Assembly: GCF_004798865.1 (NCBI RefSeq)
Contig: NW_025335468.1
Span: 1,063,472-1,127,471, forward strand
Direction: 5' to 3'
Length of the DNA stretch: 64,000 nt
Origin: Varanus komodoensis
Taxonomy: Eukaryota; Chordata; Lepidosauria; Squamata; Varanidae
The position numbers were made by a program, and so were the translations under genes. Shown in pieces: positions 1 through 10,860 of this stretch (the stretch's first letter is position 1; each line of letters opens with the position of its first letter). The notes under the pieces are model-generated. The model did not search any database. It was not told the origin of the DNA and saw nothing but the letters and a program-made list of their open reading frames with translations.

Positions 1-1075
1 CTTCAAGAATTCCTACTTTAATTACTGCTTATATATACAATATATATATATGCAGCATGGTGCTTATAAAGAAGCTCTGCAGCATTTGAAAATATGCTGC
101 TGACATACATATCCTACATTTATTTTCACAGAACAATCGCATACTATCTGACCTGATTCTACATACTGAAGTACCATCAAATCCCCTTTCTAGTTGCATC
201 TCAGTGGAACTATTGTTTCCATTTCGTTCAAAATAATTTCTTTATGTGTTTATTAAAATATGTATATCCTGGTATTTTGTCTTTAAAGGGAAACTTCAAG
301 GCAGCTAACTTCCTGTGTGCAAAGCATAACAGCCAGACAAGCTAATTCCCCCTCCGCCCCCCAAAAATGCTAAACATGGATAGCATAAATCAACAGCAAA
401 TAAACAAATGAATCCATAGCTGTTGGGTATTCCTTTAAGGTAGGTCCTGATTAAATGCCCATCTTACCAGCATAGGTTTTATCTTTGCACTTTTAGTCAA
501 ATAGAGAGAAAAATAGGCACTGACACTCCTATGGTTGTTATACATGTCATGGCATTCTTTGTGACATCACCACTGGCTGTGTTGCTCATGTATACTACTT
601 TCTGACTTACTTTTGTAATATATATCCTATGTTGCTATTTTAAGGGTCTGTCAGGCTCCTTCCATTTGAGTCCAGTTGCTTATGTCATGAGAGAGCCAAT
701 AGCCACTATTCCTTCTTCTCTTCCCTCAACCCCAAGTCAAAGAGCCCCTTTCAGGGTACTCCACCAGAAAGTAAGCCCATGAGTGCAACCCTGCCCACCA
801 GGGTTCCCCAGATGCTCCCCACTCCTTTTCCACAACCCCAAATCTTTGGTAGTTTCCCAGCTTTTATCCAGTGTTCTCCCCATTCCCAAAGGCTGAATGC
901 CTTTCCCAGGGCTTAGTTTAGTTCCTGGCAGTAAAAGACACATGCTAGATTAGGATGGTATTTTCTTTGTTTTCAACTCCACCCCTTTCGCCTTCAGTCC
1001 TGCCCACCACAGGAATGTGGCCTCCAAGAGCTTCTCCACATTTGATTTTGGCCTTATTTCTTTTGTAATAAGATT

Positions 1076-1076
<1 letters not shown>
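1..1076. other. No gene or classified repeat
   Basis: AT-rich unique-looking DNA with a short TATA run near 38-52. Short open frames exist on the minus strand near 740-1150, but one runs through the microsatellite and neither shows a domain. Nothing else is recognised. Confidence 0.6.
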
Positions 1077-1078
<2 letters not shown>

Positions 1079-1126
<48 letters not shown>

Positions 1127-1150
1127 AAAGAGGGAGAGCGAGAGAGAGCA
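1079..1150. repeat. (CT)n microsatellite followed by GA-rich tract
   Basis: An uninterrupted CT run of about 45 bases (1079-1123) is followed within a few bases by a GA-rich run (about 1126-1150) on the same strand. The two tracts are complementary, so the locus can fold back on itself. Such arrays are usually length-polymorphic. Confidence 0.95.
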
Positions 1151-1207
1151 CTACCAATATGCTACACTCATTAATTTACTTATTTATTTATTTAAAACAT
1201 TTGTAGG

Positions 1208-1460
1208 CCACTCAATTGTGCCACAGTTGTTAAGAGGGCCGGGCAAGGATCAGAGAGACCCAGGTTCAAATCCTCACTCAGCCATGAAACCCAACAGGTG
1301 ACTTTGTACCAGCCATACAATCTGTCAGTTTACCCTCCTCACCAGATTGTTTCGAGGATAAAATGCAGGAGATGGGAGAATTCTGTGCACGAACTTGAGC
1401 TCCTTGGACAGAAGCGGGGCTATAAATGTAATAAATACATTAAAAATAGAAATAAGTGGG
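1208..1460 (+). mobile_element. tRNA-derived SINE, diverged copy
   Basis: The head carries a tRNA-like B box (GGTTCAAATCC at 1263-1273). Next comes the body seen in the other copies (CTCACTCAGCCATG, then a GGTGACTTTG-like stretch). The tail ends in GCTATAAATG followed by AATAAATACAT. The order matches the better-preserved copy at 3477-3732, though this copy is more mutated. It is a non-autonomous retrotransposon, transcribed by Pol III and moved by a LINE. It is not a functional tRNA gene because the acceptor stem is not formed. Confidence 0.75.
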
Positions 1461-2104
1461 GAGTGCGGGGGGGGGCATTGTCACTAGCATTTGGAGGGCT
1501 CCTACAGTGCCACAAGGACTTGCTGAGGAAAAGACATGTAATATGGTTTCAGTCCCTGAGCCTTTTGTCCACCTGTTACAACAAAATTAGTTTGGCAAGC
1601 TGAGGGAATTCTCAGATGGAAATGGCAATAAAGCGTATGTTGTCGTGCTAATAATACAGTCCCTCAGATCACAGTGGAAGAGAATACACAAGTACTTGTC
1701 ACCTCTGTATCTTGCTGCCTTTCTTTAACCATTCATCTATCTTATGCGGCATAGATTGCCAGCAACAGAGGAGAATGTATGATGGGATAGCCTTCTTCTC
1801 ACCATCTGGTGGTGCTTGGCTTCATGTGGCATCGATGCCATGATTAAACAGGAGCAGCCACCGGAGCATGGCTCCTCGCAGATGATGCGGGCACAGCAAT
1901 GGATGACCCGGGGGGCTGCTTTGTGCCCCAGGAGTCATTCTGATCAGGAGACGGATGTGTGGGAGCAGCAGCTTTGCAACCCAGTGCCTCCAAGAACTGC
2001 TTTCTACCATCGCCTCATATGAGGAAGGGGGCAAGTTCTGCATCACTGAAAAACAAGACAAGGGAAGCTCCAGAGTGGCATCAGAGTGGCATGTCTTAAT
2101 TAAT
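1461..2104. other. No gene or classified repeat
   Basis: Contains a short poly-G near 1463-1473 and a moderately GC-rich patch at 1800-2040 with open frames on both strands. Neither frame has a recognisable domain. Confidence 0.5.
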
Positions 2105-2107
2105 ATC

Positions 2108-2266
2108 TATCAATGGAAATGTAGAAATTAATGTTACATGGAAATACATCTCACCATATGGGGAAGACTGGGACCAGTGGCCCATGTGTGCTAACCACTA
2201 TGGGCAACATCAGACCAATGCTGTTCCTTCCGATGCTGCTTTATCTTTCAGTCATCATCAAAGAGT
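2108..2266 (+). mobile_element. Unclassified interspersed repeat X, copy 1
   Basis: About 100 bases around 2130-2190 resemble 28600-28665 and 26765-26830. They share blocks such as ACATCTCACCATA, GGGGAAG and GACCAG followed by a TGTGTG-containing stretch. A CTTTATCTTTCA block follows here and in the 26.6 kb copy. Three dispersed related copies in 27 kb indicate a mobile repeat. I do not recognise the family; the ends of the fullest copy suggest a DNA transposon derivative. Confidence 0.45.
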
Positions 2267-2299
2267 TCTTCCAGCAGATGGGCCATTCAGAGACTGGGA

Positions 2300-3140
2300 C
2301 ACCCTACATCTGGGGGCTTCAATACATATGCCCGAGCACTCCAGCACATGTGGAAGAACCTGTAGGGCATATTGGGGGCACACACGTGAAAGGAGAGTGT
2401 TTAACCCAAAAGTTCACTTTCTTGATCGCACTGGGATGTTGGAAGCAGTGGGCAGGCTACCTCTGAGGGAAATGGGTTCGCACAGAGATAACCCAGGGCA
2501 GGCTGTCAATGTGGGGTCTTTCTCCTGCTTCCTCATGTTGTCACATGGGTAATATACTGTATTTAAGTACATGGATGATTTACATAACAGATAAATAGTT
2601 TAGTGTGTAGTGTTTAATAATGATCAATAGATTGATTAATAGCCCTGAATGCCAGTTGATTAGACAAACCTACTTAAATGAAATGGAAAAGGACTATCTT
2701 GCAGTCTCAGGAAATTACAAACCACCATAGTATTGACAAACATTATTTTGAATTATTAAAATTAAGATCATAAATGATCAAATATTCATATAAATAAATA
2801 AATGCTATTTACTACAGCACTAGATGAATTGTCTAATGCATGCAGTTTGTGTCGTTCTTGCTTTTATCTTGGCGAACGTATCACTTGGGCAGCCCTTCAC
2901 TCGCTTCCGGGTGCAGTCGGACGGTCCTTGGAGGAGAGTGCCCTCTGCCCTGACGAACAGTGCAGTCCTCATCTGGAGAAGAACCTCTGTCTTTGGAAGC
3001 CTCTCCTGCACTCATTCTTCTTTCTTTTGCCCGCCATCCACCCCTGGATTGCTCTGTCGGTTTGACTGTGAAAAAGACAATGTTCCTGCTGGGGATCATT
3101 AGGAAAGCAATTGAACAATAAAATTGCTATGCCTTTATAC
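2300..3140. other. No supported gene; short frame with signal-like start
   Basis: No classified repeat. A 92-codon frame (2824-3102, plus strand) starts with a hydrophobic stretch (VCVVLAFILA) like a secretion signal and ends cysteine-rich. There is no homology I can name, the start context is weak, and chance is the default explanation. Confidence 0.5.
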
Positions 3141-3149
3141 AAAGGTATG

Positions 3150-3402
3150 GTGTGACTTCATTGGCATGCACAGAATGCCGCATACAGCTCTGGTCACCCC
3201 ACCTCAGAAAAGAAATCGTAGAGATGGGATTGGGTTGGATGGACTGGACTGGACTGGACTGGACTGGAAGGGTGCAAAAAAGGGCAGGGCTAATGCCCTG
3301 CCTGCCGAGTTCTCATAGGTATCTAATTGCCACCATGTGAACAGGATCCTGGAGTAGGTGGGCCTTCGGTCTGACCTCTAGTTCAGCTCTTCTTATGCTC
3401 TG
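3150..3402 (+). mobile_element. CR1-like LINE 3' end (TTATG-tail type)
   Basis: Includes the degenerate CTGGTCACCCCACCTCAGAA block typical of the C-terminal coding end of CR1-like LINEs. Next come GTGAACAGGATCCTGGA and a terminal CTCTTCTTATGCTC. The same 3' sequence appears in reverse at 24759 and 26374. A five-unit GGACT tandem repeat (about 3241-3267) has expanded inside it. The copy is 5'-truncated, as is usual for LINEs. Confidence 0.65.
3237..3268. repeat. (GGACT)n pentanucleotide repeat
   Basis: Five to six tandem GGACT units lie inside the CR1-like fragment. They probably expanded from a GGATGGACT seed just upstream. Confidence 0.9.
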
Positions 3403-3476
3403 CAGAGCAAGCACATATGCCTTTAGTCGTAGTCCCACTTCCCAAATTCTTTCTGAAATACCGATAAGTATTTATG

Positions 3477-3732
3477 AGAGCCAGTGTGGTGCAGTGGTTA
3501 AGAGCATGGGACTGAGACTCAGACGGTCTGGGTTCGAGTCCCCACTCAGCCATGGAGCCAACTGGGTGACTTTGGGCCAGTCACAGACTCTCAGCCCAAC
3601 CTACCTCACAGGGCTGTTGTTGTGGGGAGAAGATGGAGGAGGGGAATGATGTAAGCTGCCTTGAGCCCTTTTTGTAGGAAAAAGGCAGGATATAAATCGA
3701 AAAATAAATAAATAAATAAATAAATAAATAAG
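3477..3732 (+). mobile_element. tRNA-derived SINE, near full length
   Basis: This is the best-preserved SINE in the window. The head starts GAGAGCCAGTGTGG with an A-box-like GCAGTGGTTAAGAG and a B box GGTTCGAGTCC at 3531-3541. The body includes GGGTGACTTTGGGCCAGTCA and ACCTACCTCACAGGG. The tail is GTAAGCTGCCTTGAGCCC, then GGCAGGATATAAAT, then an (AAAT)n run to 3732. It is of the tRNA-headed type widespread in squamates. The tail resembles the L2-type LINE tails at 21925, 39630 and 49190, so an L2-like enzyme is the inferred mover. No clear target duplication was found. Confidence 0.9.
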
Positions 3733-3734
3733 CG

Positions 3735-5205
3735 AACCGTCTCTTGGGCATATATAGTCATGACAGATTAATGGACGCAGCTATGTGACTGACACAGATT
3801 TCTGCGGTTTACACGCTGCTGCATAAAGTAAGTGTGGAGAGAAAAGCGAAATCTTTACAGTACAGCCAGGCTATCCTAAGGCTTGGCAGGTAGGATGGGA
3901 GGAATGATGGGAGATTTTGTCTCCTGTGCCTGCTTTTTAGCCTATATAGTTAGAGGAGTTCCCGAGCTGACCTCTCAGTGGTGAGGCTGGAATGGCTAAT
4001 GGATCCAGCAGATCCCAGCCTTTCATACCACCTTCCCTCCCTGGCACCAACACATCTCCTTTTCTTCCTCCCAAACACTCTTCCAAGGTCCTGCCTGCTG
4101 AGTCCTCCCAGAAAAGGAGCCACCACTGAGATTTTCAGAACAGCAAGAGGGAGGGAAGAAAACCCCCACTCAGATATCCCCCAGGTCATCGCTGGGCCTC
4201 ACTGGGGGTGAACTCTGCACCTTCCCACTGTCCCTGGGCCACCCTCCCAAGGACATCGGCTTGCTGCTTCCAAGTCTGCTGCTTTCACTTCCTCTTTCTC
4301 TTAAGACTTGTTGTTTCAGCACAGAGCTTTCCAGTTCTGTTCACATTGCCCCAGTCAGGCTGATCTTCATCTCTGCTTCCTTTTCCAGCTCATTAAGCCT
4401 TTTTTGTTCTGTAAGATGAGGGCCTCGGTGTGACATATGATTGGCTCAACCTATTACTCAACAGATGTCCATGTTGTTGAAAAGCACCATGAATAAAGCA
4501 TGCTTTGTGGCCATAACTGCTTGATGAGTTGTTGTTCTAGAGTGTTTTCATTCGTGTTCTGCTCCAGCCTCAAGCAACTCAAGCAGATGCCCAGGATCAG
4601 CCCCTCCTTTGTCTTTACTTTCCTTAGCCATAATTTCCAGCTGTTTGCATGCAAATTGTGGCTACTGGTAGAGCAAAACTCAATCAGCAGCAGACTTTTG
4701 GCTCGTCGGGACTAATATTTCTTGTTAACAGGGAAGGACATTTCCCTGCGCAACGGGAACCATTGAGCAAAAGCATTTTACATTGAAACATGAAGTGGAA
4801 GTTGTTTGTAGGATACCTGGGGGAATAGTGAGAAGTTCCTCATGTAACGATAAGGCCCTTTCACCAAAGTTGTGGAGTCATGCATACAACAGCGACATGC
4901 CAAGAGTCGGAGTCTATGATAAGAAATGATGGCATTATGCTCCTAAGGTAAGTCAGTGGGTGCAGATAATCCTTCTCCCAAGGTTACTTTGGATTTTGGA
5001 ATGGAGGGAAAGCTTAGCCTCCCTTTGCTCCTCTTCAGACAGTTATGTGACAAGGGTCATGACAGATTTCGAGGACATATTTGGCCTTCCTTTGGATGCT
5101 AAGGGGAGTGTTGCAGGGCATCAGGAAGGATTTGCTATGAGAAATAGTACACCAAAGAGTACATTGCCTTTGAGCCCAATTCCTTCCCTTCCACATACAT
5201 GCACG
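3735..5205. other. No gene or classified repeat
   Basis: Mixed-composition DNA. Several short open frames without domains; no repeat family recognised. Confidence 0.55.
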
Positions 5206-5210
5206 CGTGC

Positions 5211-5239
5211 ACATGCACACACACACACACACACACACA
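5211..5239. repeat. (CA)n microsatellite
   Basis: CA dinucleotide run following an imperfect ACATGCACGCGTGCACATG lead-in. Confidence 0.95.
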
Positions 5240-5244
5240 AAGCA

Positions 5245-5960
5245 ATTATTCTGGGAAGAGGTTTGTGCCTCTCTGGGTCAGCTTAGCCAACACAATTAAC
5301 TCCCTGCCTGCCCCATTCTGAACTGGCGCCCGCCTGCAGCTCTTTTACATCGGGAATATTCCTTGGCAGCCAAAGCGAGTGCACATCTGCCATCCATGGC
5401 TGGATGGTTTAAACGGTGATGATGCACCCAAACAGAAGGGGAAGCCACATTATCTTGTGGACCAGTGTTTATCCCAGCTCCACAGGTGGCATAAGCCTAG
5501 GACAACCACTAGCTCCGAATTGGTCGCATTATGACTTCAAACAGTACAAATAACCGCACTCAAGGGTTGAGCAGAGACTGGGTGTGAGTTGATGTTGAGA
5601 CATGGGTTGTTATGGACAGGTGCTTTATCTTATCTGCATGGCTGCTTAACCACAAACAAGCCACAATTCAAGAACAATTCACACTCAATCCGTACTCAAC
5701 CCTTTCCCAGCCACTTAGCGGGCAAAAGAACCCAGTACTTAAAAGAGGAGAGGATGCACGTGCAATTCCCCAGTCATCCATGTTCCCAGAAACACTGGCA
5801 TGCCAAGGGTGGCAGGAGGAACCAGGGGCCATTCACACAGCTGTGACGGTTGATAATATTTATATTAATAGATAGGCACCCCTTCTTTTCAAGAGCCATG
5901 CCTTATTCTGGAATACTTCAGTATCATAGAATATGATATTCTATTCCCCTACTTCTGAAG
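5245..5960. other. No gene or classified repeat
   Basis: Nothing recognised. A small inverted repeat (ATAGAATA...TATTCTAT) sits near 5926-5944. Confidence 0.5.
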
Positions 5961-5970
5961 AATAAATTAA

Positions 5971-6530
5971 GTGACATTTTCTGAATCTACAGCTCCAGAA
6001 GCTCTCCCCCCACCCCCGGCCCTTTTACTTGTTGGGAATGAAGGGGGCAGTGATACTTGGTATGAGTTCCAAGGTCAAACAGATTCAGATTTGCCAGATG
6101 AGGAAGGGCCCCAGGAACCAGAATTCACAGATGCTGAAATGGAAGAAGAGAAGGGGCTTATCTCAAGGGCACCCTCCCAGGTGTTCAGGCAGATGCGGAG
6201 AATGGGCAGGATTTGCAACTGCAAGGAGGGGACATGGGAGAAGAACTCCTGCAGTCAGCCGACCCTGGCATGACTGTGGACCCCATGACACAACACTGGG
6301 AGAGAGGCCACCCAGCTAGAAGGGCGATGGTCAAGGACATTCCAGAGGCAGGGGCCTAAGGGGTACTCAAAAGGATGATGCTTGGAAGTAGTTGCTAGAT
6401 TGGGTTCAACAAACTGCTCTGTGCATGCTCAGAGACTCATTCTTTGTTGGTTGTGCTTACTGGAAGTGAACTGGAGAATAAAGAGCTTTTGCCAAAGAAC
6501 AGTCCCTTGTTCTGTAAGTGTGAAGGGGGA
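5971..6530 (+). other. Possible LTR-retroelement fossil, weak
   Basis: A 100-codon acidic frame (5971-6273) is followed by purine-rich sequence and then an AATAAA-bearing stretch at about 6477, followed closely by a CCCTTGTTCTGTAAG-type segment. This resembles the 3' internal end plus R/U5 part of an LTR element. No protein domain or paired repeat is visible. It could equally be unique DNA. Confidence 0.25.
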
Positions 6531-6539
6531 AACCTGACT

Positions 6540-8160
6540 CATGACATCACTTCTAAGCTGGTAACCTCCCAGTGGGAGATGGGGCATTCTTACCACCTAC
6601 CAGAGATCTAAAATGTGAAGGAACTTTATAGCAAATAGCCAGAGGTTGTTGTAAAATTAAAATCAGAGTCACAACAGATGGATGATGAGGATGAGTCCAC
6701 TGGTGGTAGATGGAAATAACTTTCAGTGTCTTTTTTAAACACTCCTTATACTGGAATGTTTGAACAGCTTTCTGTTTGGGTATAGATCACTTATATCCTT
6801 ACTGAGCAATTAATGCAGGAGCTGTATTTTTAAAAACATCTCTGTTTGCCATCAGCTTTTTCACATGAGGCACTTTTTGTGCATTTGAACTCCAGACTAT
6901 TTACAGCTTCTTCAGATGACACTTCTGTTTATAAACAGCTCTGTGCATGATAATTGAGTATTATTTCTGATGGTGAAAGAAGGCACAGTTTCCTTGTGTA
7001 TTTATGTATTCCTCTATACCACAGTGCCAGATGTAGTAAAAGAAAAGCAGGAGAGGAAGCAGGAAACCCTCTTTGAGTTCCTGGATCTCAGCTGTGCAAC
7101 AAAAGTGAAGGTAGCTGCAGTGGACTGAGCACCTTGTGTGGATCAGTCCTCTAAAACACTTGAAAAATGCGGCTCTCAAATGATTAAAGCATTTTTGATT
7201 TACCAGGAACATAAAATGAACTGAAGATGCTTGAAAGAGCATCCCCTTGCCACGCCACAATTCCACTAGTTTAAGCTGTTTGCCTTTTAGAAAAAGGCAA
7301 AGCACAACTCCTGACACCCCTTTGCAGCTTTTGTTCTCTTCCCTACACAGATTGTCTTCTCTGCACAGAAGGTCCAGACGGATGCAGGCTGCTCCTGAGA
7401 TGCGTGGCCATGATTCCTTTTTAGGTGCCCTTCTGCTGCATGCTCCTGTGCAGGGGAAAGGAGCAACCACTCCCAGCCAAAGGGAGCAGGCATCTTTGCA
7501 CTGTGGCATATCCTCTCTCTTCATCAGCACTCTGCCTTCCTCGGTACACTCAGACCCTTCTCTCTTCTGCTCCCAAAGTGGCTTAGTTTCAGAATGTTTC
7601 TGCTTTGCTTTGGGGAGAGTATACACTGCAGGCAGCCTTGTCTCTCCAGCGCCTCATCCCTAATAAACAAAATACCCCAGATCCTATGCAAATAAGCAGG
7701 AGAGGGATTGTCCCAGTTTGGGCATATGAAGAAAATAAGTGCAACAGTTAGATTGGTAGGTGGCAGAAAAAGGTTGTGTCAAAATGAACCCCCATTTTAC
7801 GTTTTCCACAAGGCATTATTGCACAAATGGATTAGAATGGTAATCATGTGAATCTAAGGAATCTGCTCACTGCTAGAAAAGAACCTGAATTTACTAGAGG
7901 GTCACCTCATAGGACTTAATCTGATGCTGTGAAAGCCTGTAGCTTTGCAGAGAGATGCCATGATTTGTGATGCCACCAAAAGTCATTATTAGCCAGTCCA
8001 TAATACTAGTTGTCTTGTTCTTAATTCTCAAATATAAAACAAGCCCTAATTCTCATGTAATACCTTCATAATTAAAAACAAGGGGTTTTATCCAAAGTTA
8101 GTCTAACTTAAGTGCTATTCATTTCAAATGGCCTACTCTAAAGAGAAGTAACACTGAATA
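6540..8160. other. No supported gene
   Basis: Contains the longest open frame outside repeats (221 codons, minus strand, 6961-7626). It has no recognisable domain, and an open frame on the other strand overlaps it, so it is treated as chance. An AT-rich tract lies at 8161-8215. Confidence 0.5.
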
Positions 8161-8215
8161 TTTTATTTATTTAAAACAATTTAAATTGTTTATTTAAATT
8201 ATTTATTTAATACAA
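8161..8215. repeat. AT-rich tract with 18-bp palindrome
   Basis: (TTTA)-like low-complexity DNA containing the exact palindrome AAACAATTTAAATTGTTT at 8174-8191. Confidence 0.8.
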
Positions 8216-8254
8216 TGCAAGGGTTCTTTTACTACATTTCTTGTTCTTTGCCTG

Positions 8255-8440
8255 TGCAGTTCATGTAGCTGACATGACCAAGCAGCTGCATGCTCAGATG
8301 TTGTTTATTTTGGTTTGGATCCGGGATTGTTCTTCAGCCAGCAGAAGAATACCATTTGCAGAATGAGGTTCCCACATCTTTTCTCCCTTGTGATCCTTCA
8401 TGCACCCATCAAACTCTCTGGAAAAAATGGGGGGGGGGGT
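8255..8440 (+). mobile_element. Unclassified interspersed repeat Y, copy 1
   Basis: The segment from TTGGATCCGGGATTGTTCTT at about 8314 through GAATGAGGTTCCCACATC shares its order of blocks with 38650-38745 (plus strand) and with 38800-38990 read on the minus strand. The upstream TGCAGTTCATGTAGCTGACATGA also matches the 38.9 kb copy. Translations of the copies share LRCC, FGS, LQ and NEVPTSF blocks. That suggests either a shared once-coding end or simple DNA identity. I do not recognise the family. A poly-G run follows at about 8430. Confidence 0.6.
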
Positions 8441-8548
8441 GCAAGGGGAGGCAACATCTGTTAAACCAGCATTTTTTTGTTCCACTGGCAAAATGGCTAC
8501 CATGGCATATAATTCCCCCTTTTAAGAAAAATTGTACTTGAATAGCAT

Positions 8549-8567
8549 GTGTGCACACACACACACA
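8549..8567. repeat. (CA)n microsatellite
   Basis: Short CA run after GTGTG. A poly-C run lies nearby at 8621-8635. Confidence 0.9.
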
Positions 8568-8689
8568 GAATATATTAATTTAGTGCCTCAGCCTGGTTTC
8601 ACCACTAGGTTAAACCGCTGCCCCCCCCCCCCCAAAAAACACCCTTTCCTACACAAGGCTTTTAATCCACAGTGTCTAGTTCCAGTTTT

Positions 8690-8990
8690 GTTGCAGAACT
8701 GAGATCTGAGCCCTACACAGAGAACTTGTCCTTTCTTGCTTTCCCACTGCACAGCCTCAAAGTAGCGCTGTGCTGTAGCAGAATAATGCAGTTACAGAAG
8801 AAAAGTACATTTTCTGTAATTTTTCACAGATAATACCCTATTTTCCTCACTTTAAAAAAACAAAAAACCTCCTGCAAAAAACTTCGTAGAAAACAGAAGC
8901 AAAACTGGGGAGTCATAATCCAAAGAACCCATTAACAACTGTGCAGAAGGAATGATGAACGCACAATAAATGTCACATGTAGAAAAGTTT
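8690..8990. other. Possible extension or relative of an unclassified repeat
   Basis: The stretch around GCGCTGTGCTGTAGCAGAATA (8766-8786) resembles AGCTGTGCTATAGCAGAATAG near 20445-20465. The following A-rich part is also loosely similar to 20510-20600. Evidence for a shared repeat is weak. Confidence 0.3.
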
Positions 8991-9027
8991 AAGTTTCCTC
9001 TCTGGAATATGTAATGACAGAACTATT

Positions 9028-9230
9028 CATTCATTTGTTTATGTACTTGTGACATTTGCACATCTCCCCAGAAAATCAAGCTGTCTGAGTATCTTACCAC
9101 AAAAATACATTAAAAACAATTTGCATAGAAAATAGAACATAAAACTGAAAATCCAAAGCAACATAAATTACCGCAACAATCAAAACTCACAGCAACCTGC
9201 AAATTAAAAACACTCATTTTAAACTGAGAG
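9028..9230 (-). mobile_element. L2-type LINE 3' tail, degenerate
   Basis: Read on the plus strand it begins with a TTCATTCATTTG run, then TCAAGCTGTCTGAG. A long A-rich ACATTAAAAACAATTT and ACATAAAACTGAAAA stretch follows. This is the reverse of the tail seen intact at 21925-22000 and 39630-39690. It is old and diverged. Confidence 0.45.
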
Positions 9231-9239
9231 GCTTAGGCT

Positions 9240-10755
9240 GTGTTTGGAAGTCATGCTAAGCCACTTTGTGAATAAGCTATGCAGGATGGCCTGTTCATAG
9301 GACAACCTACCGCGTGCCCAACGGATGGTCGGGCTCCTCATGGGATGTCCGTCCCTTCTTTTCCCTCATTCCTCCAGCTGGTATCCCAGTGTCCTTTGTG
9401 GCAAAGCCATCTTGCCTCTCCCTTCCCACTCTGTTTGCTACCCCTTTTCATTCACTTCTGGGTTGTTTTTTCTGGAGCCTCAAAAAAGTGCAATCAAGGG
9501 GGGTGTTCTTTTTTGGCCCCTGAGGTTCCCATTTGTAATTTTTTTCTCATTGGTCTTTTGCAAGCACACTCGTATGGCTGTTGTGCAGTCCTGCCCTGTA
9601 TGGCTTTGTATGGTTCAGCTGTCAAAAGGAGCATCGAAGTGGAGTAAACAACACACATGGACACTGACAAGGTGAGACTTCATGTAAGCTGATTTGTGCA
9701 CAGTTGCCCACATCCAGCTGCCAAGTGGTTGATGGAAAAGCACCCATAAAGAGATGGAAAGCAGCAAAAGAAGGTGCACCAAACGTGGCAGTACAGAGTA
9801 TCTCCCCCTTAGCAAGGTAGGCTTCTCCATTTAAGAGCTGAACTGACCGTTCTCCATGCCTGCTGCTTTTTTATATTTCCTGATGCTTTAGCTACTCCAG
9901 AAAGGGGAGATATTAACTCCAGCACACACTTTCATGGCTCCTTGTCAGAAAGCTTGCTGTAGCTACTGTGGTTCTCTGATAGTACTTCCCTTAAAAAATG
10001 CACAAATATACACAAAGTTAATGGCTGGGAAGTAAATGGAAGGAAATCTGGTGCCAGTTTAAGATCTGGGAAATCAACAAAGGAAAGATTTGTGCTCCGG
10101 CAGTGACTGTTCCATCAGAGCAGGTGGACAAACCTGACGGGCTTTCAAGTGTTGTCACCCCCCTGGAGTGATCACCAGCTGGTATCTCTTGCTTCAGTGC
10201 AGCCCTGGGAAAAGCTCAGGCACAACGCCCTCCCTTGCCGCCGTGCTGCTGTCACCCATCAGCCAGACTGACACGCACAAGACAACCGGGGCAAAATGGT
10301 GAAGAACCTTCTGGGAGGCGTGGTGGCAAAGAGTGAGTGCTGGGCTCCTCAAGTGGCCATCGAGGCACAGGGCAAGTTGAGGCAGATGGGGAGGGCCCTT
10401 TGGGCCATCCACTCGACAAGCCCGTGCTCTGTGTTGTATGTCCCAGGCTGAAAACAGAGATATGTAATCCCCCTCCCCCTGCGATGAAATAGTCTGCGGA
10501 ATTGTCTCTGCTGTGTACATTCATTACACTACCATTCCTGGTAGTTTGGTGTAGTTTGCAGGGGTTTCTTCTGCTCCAAAATCTACAAAACCTGTTTGAT
10601 TGGGAAAAATGGAACTGAAAAGCAGTGAGTTCGCAGACTGGCAACAGTGACATCCCTGTTGCATCAGCCTTTAACTCTCATCTGTCTCCAGTCCCATTTA
10701 CGTTTCATTTGAGACCCTGCAATGCAGAGAGAGAGAACTTGTAGCCCCTGAGAAG
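9240..10755. other. No gene or classified repeat
   Basis: Several open frames up to 133 codons on either strand (for example 10252-10653 minus). They overlap one another and have no recognisable domains. Confidence 0.5.
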
Positions 10756-10756
10756 T

Positions 10757-10860
10757 TCTGGCCTACAGCTCCAGTGATCCCTCACCATTGGCTACCCTGA
10801 ATACAGCTAATGGGAGTTGTAAGTCAAAACATCTGAAGGGCCATAAATCATCCAGCCCTG
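10757..10860. repeat. Palindromic MITE-like repeat, copy 1
   Basis: Contains TACAGCTCCAGTGATCCCTC and, about 30 bases on, AATGGGAGTTGTAAGTCAAAA then CATCTGAAGGGCC. These are the two arms of a short fold-back repeat seen at least seven more times in the window. Such elements have no coding capacity; the family was not assigned. Confidence 0.6.

Noticed and set aside
3531-3541. tRNA B box as evidence of a tRNA gene
   Set aside because: Lies in a SINE head without an acceptor stem; the same head recurs in several dispersed copies.
6961-7626. 221-codon minus-strand open frame
   Set aside because: The longest frame outside repeats, but it has no domain, is overlapped by a long frame on the other strand, and one such frame in 64 kb is expected by chance.
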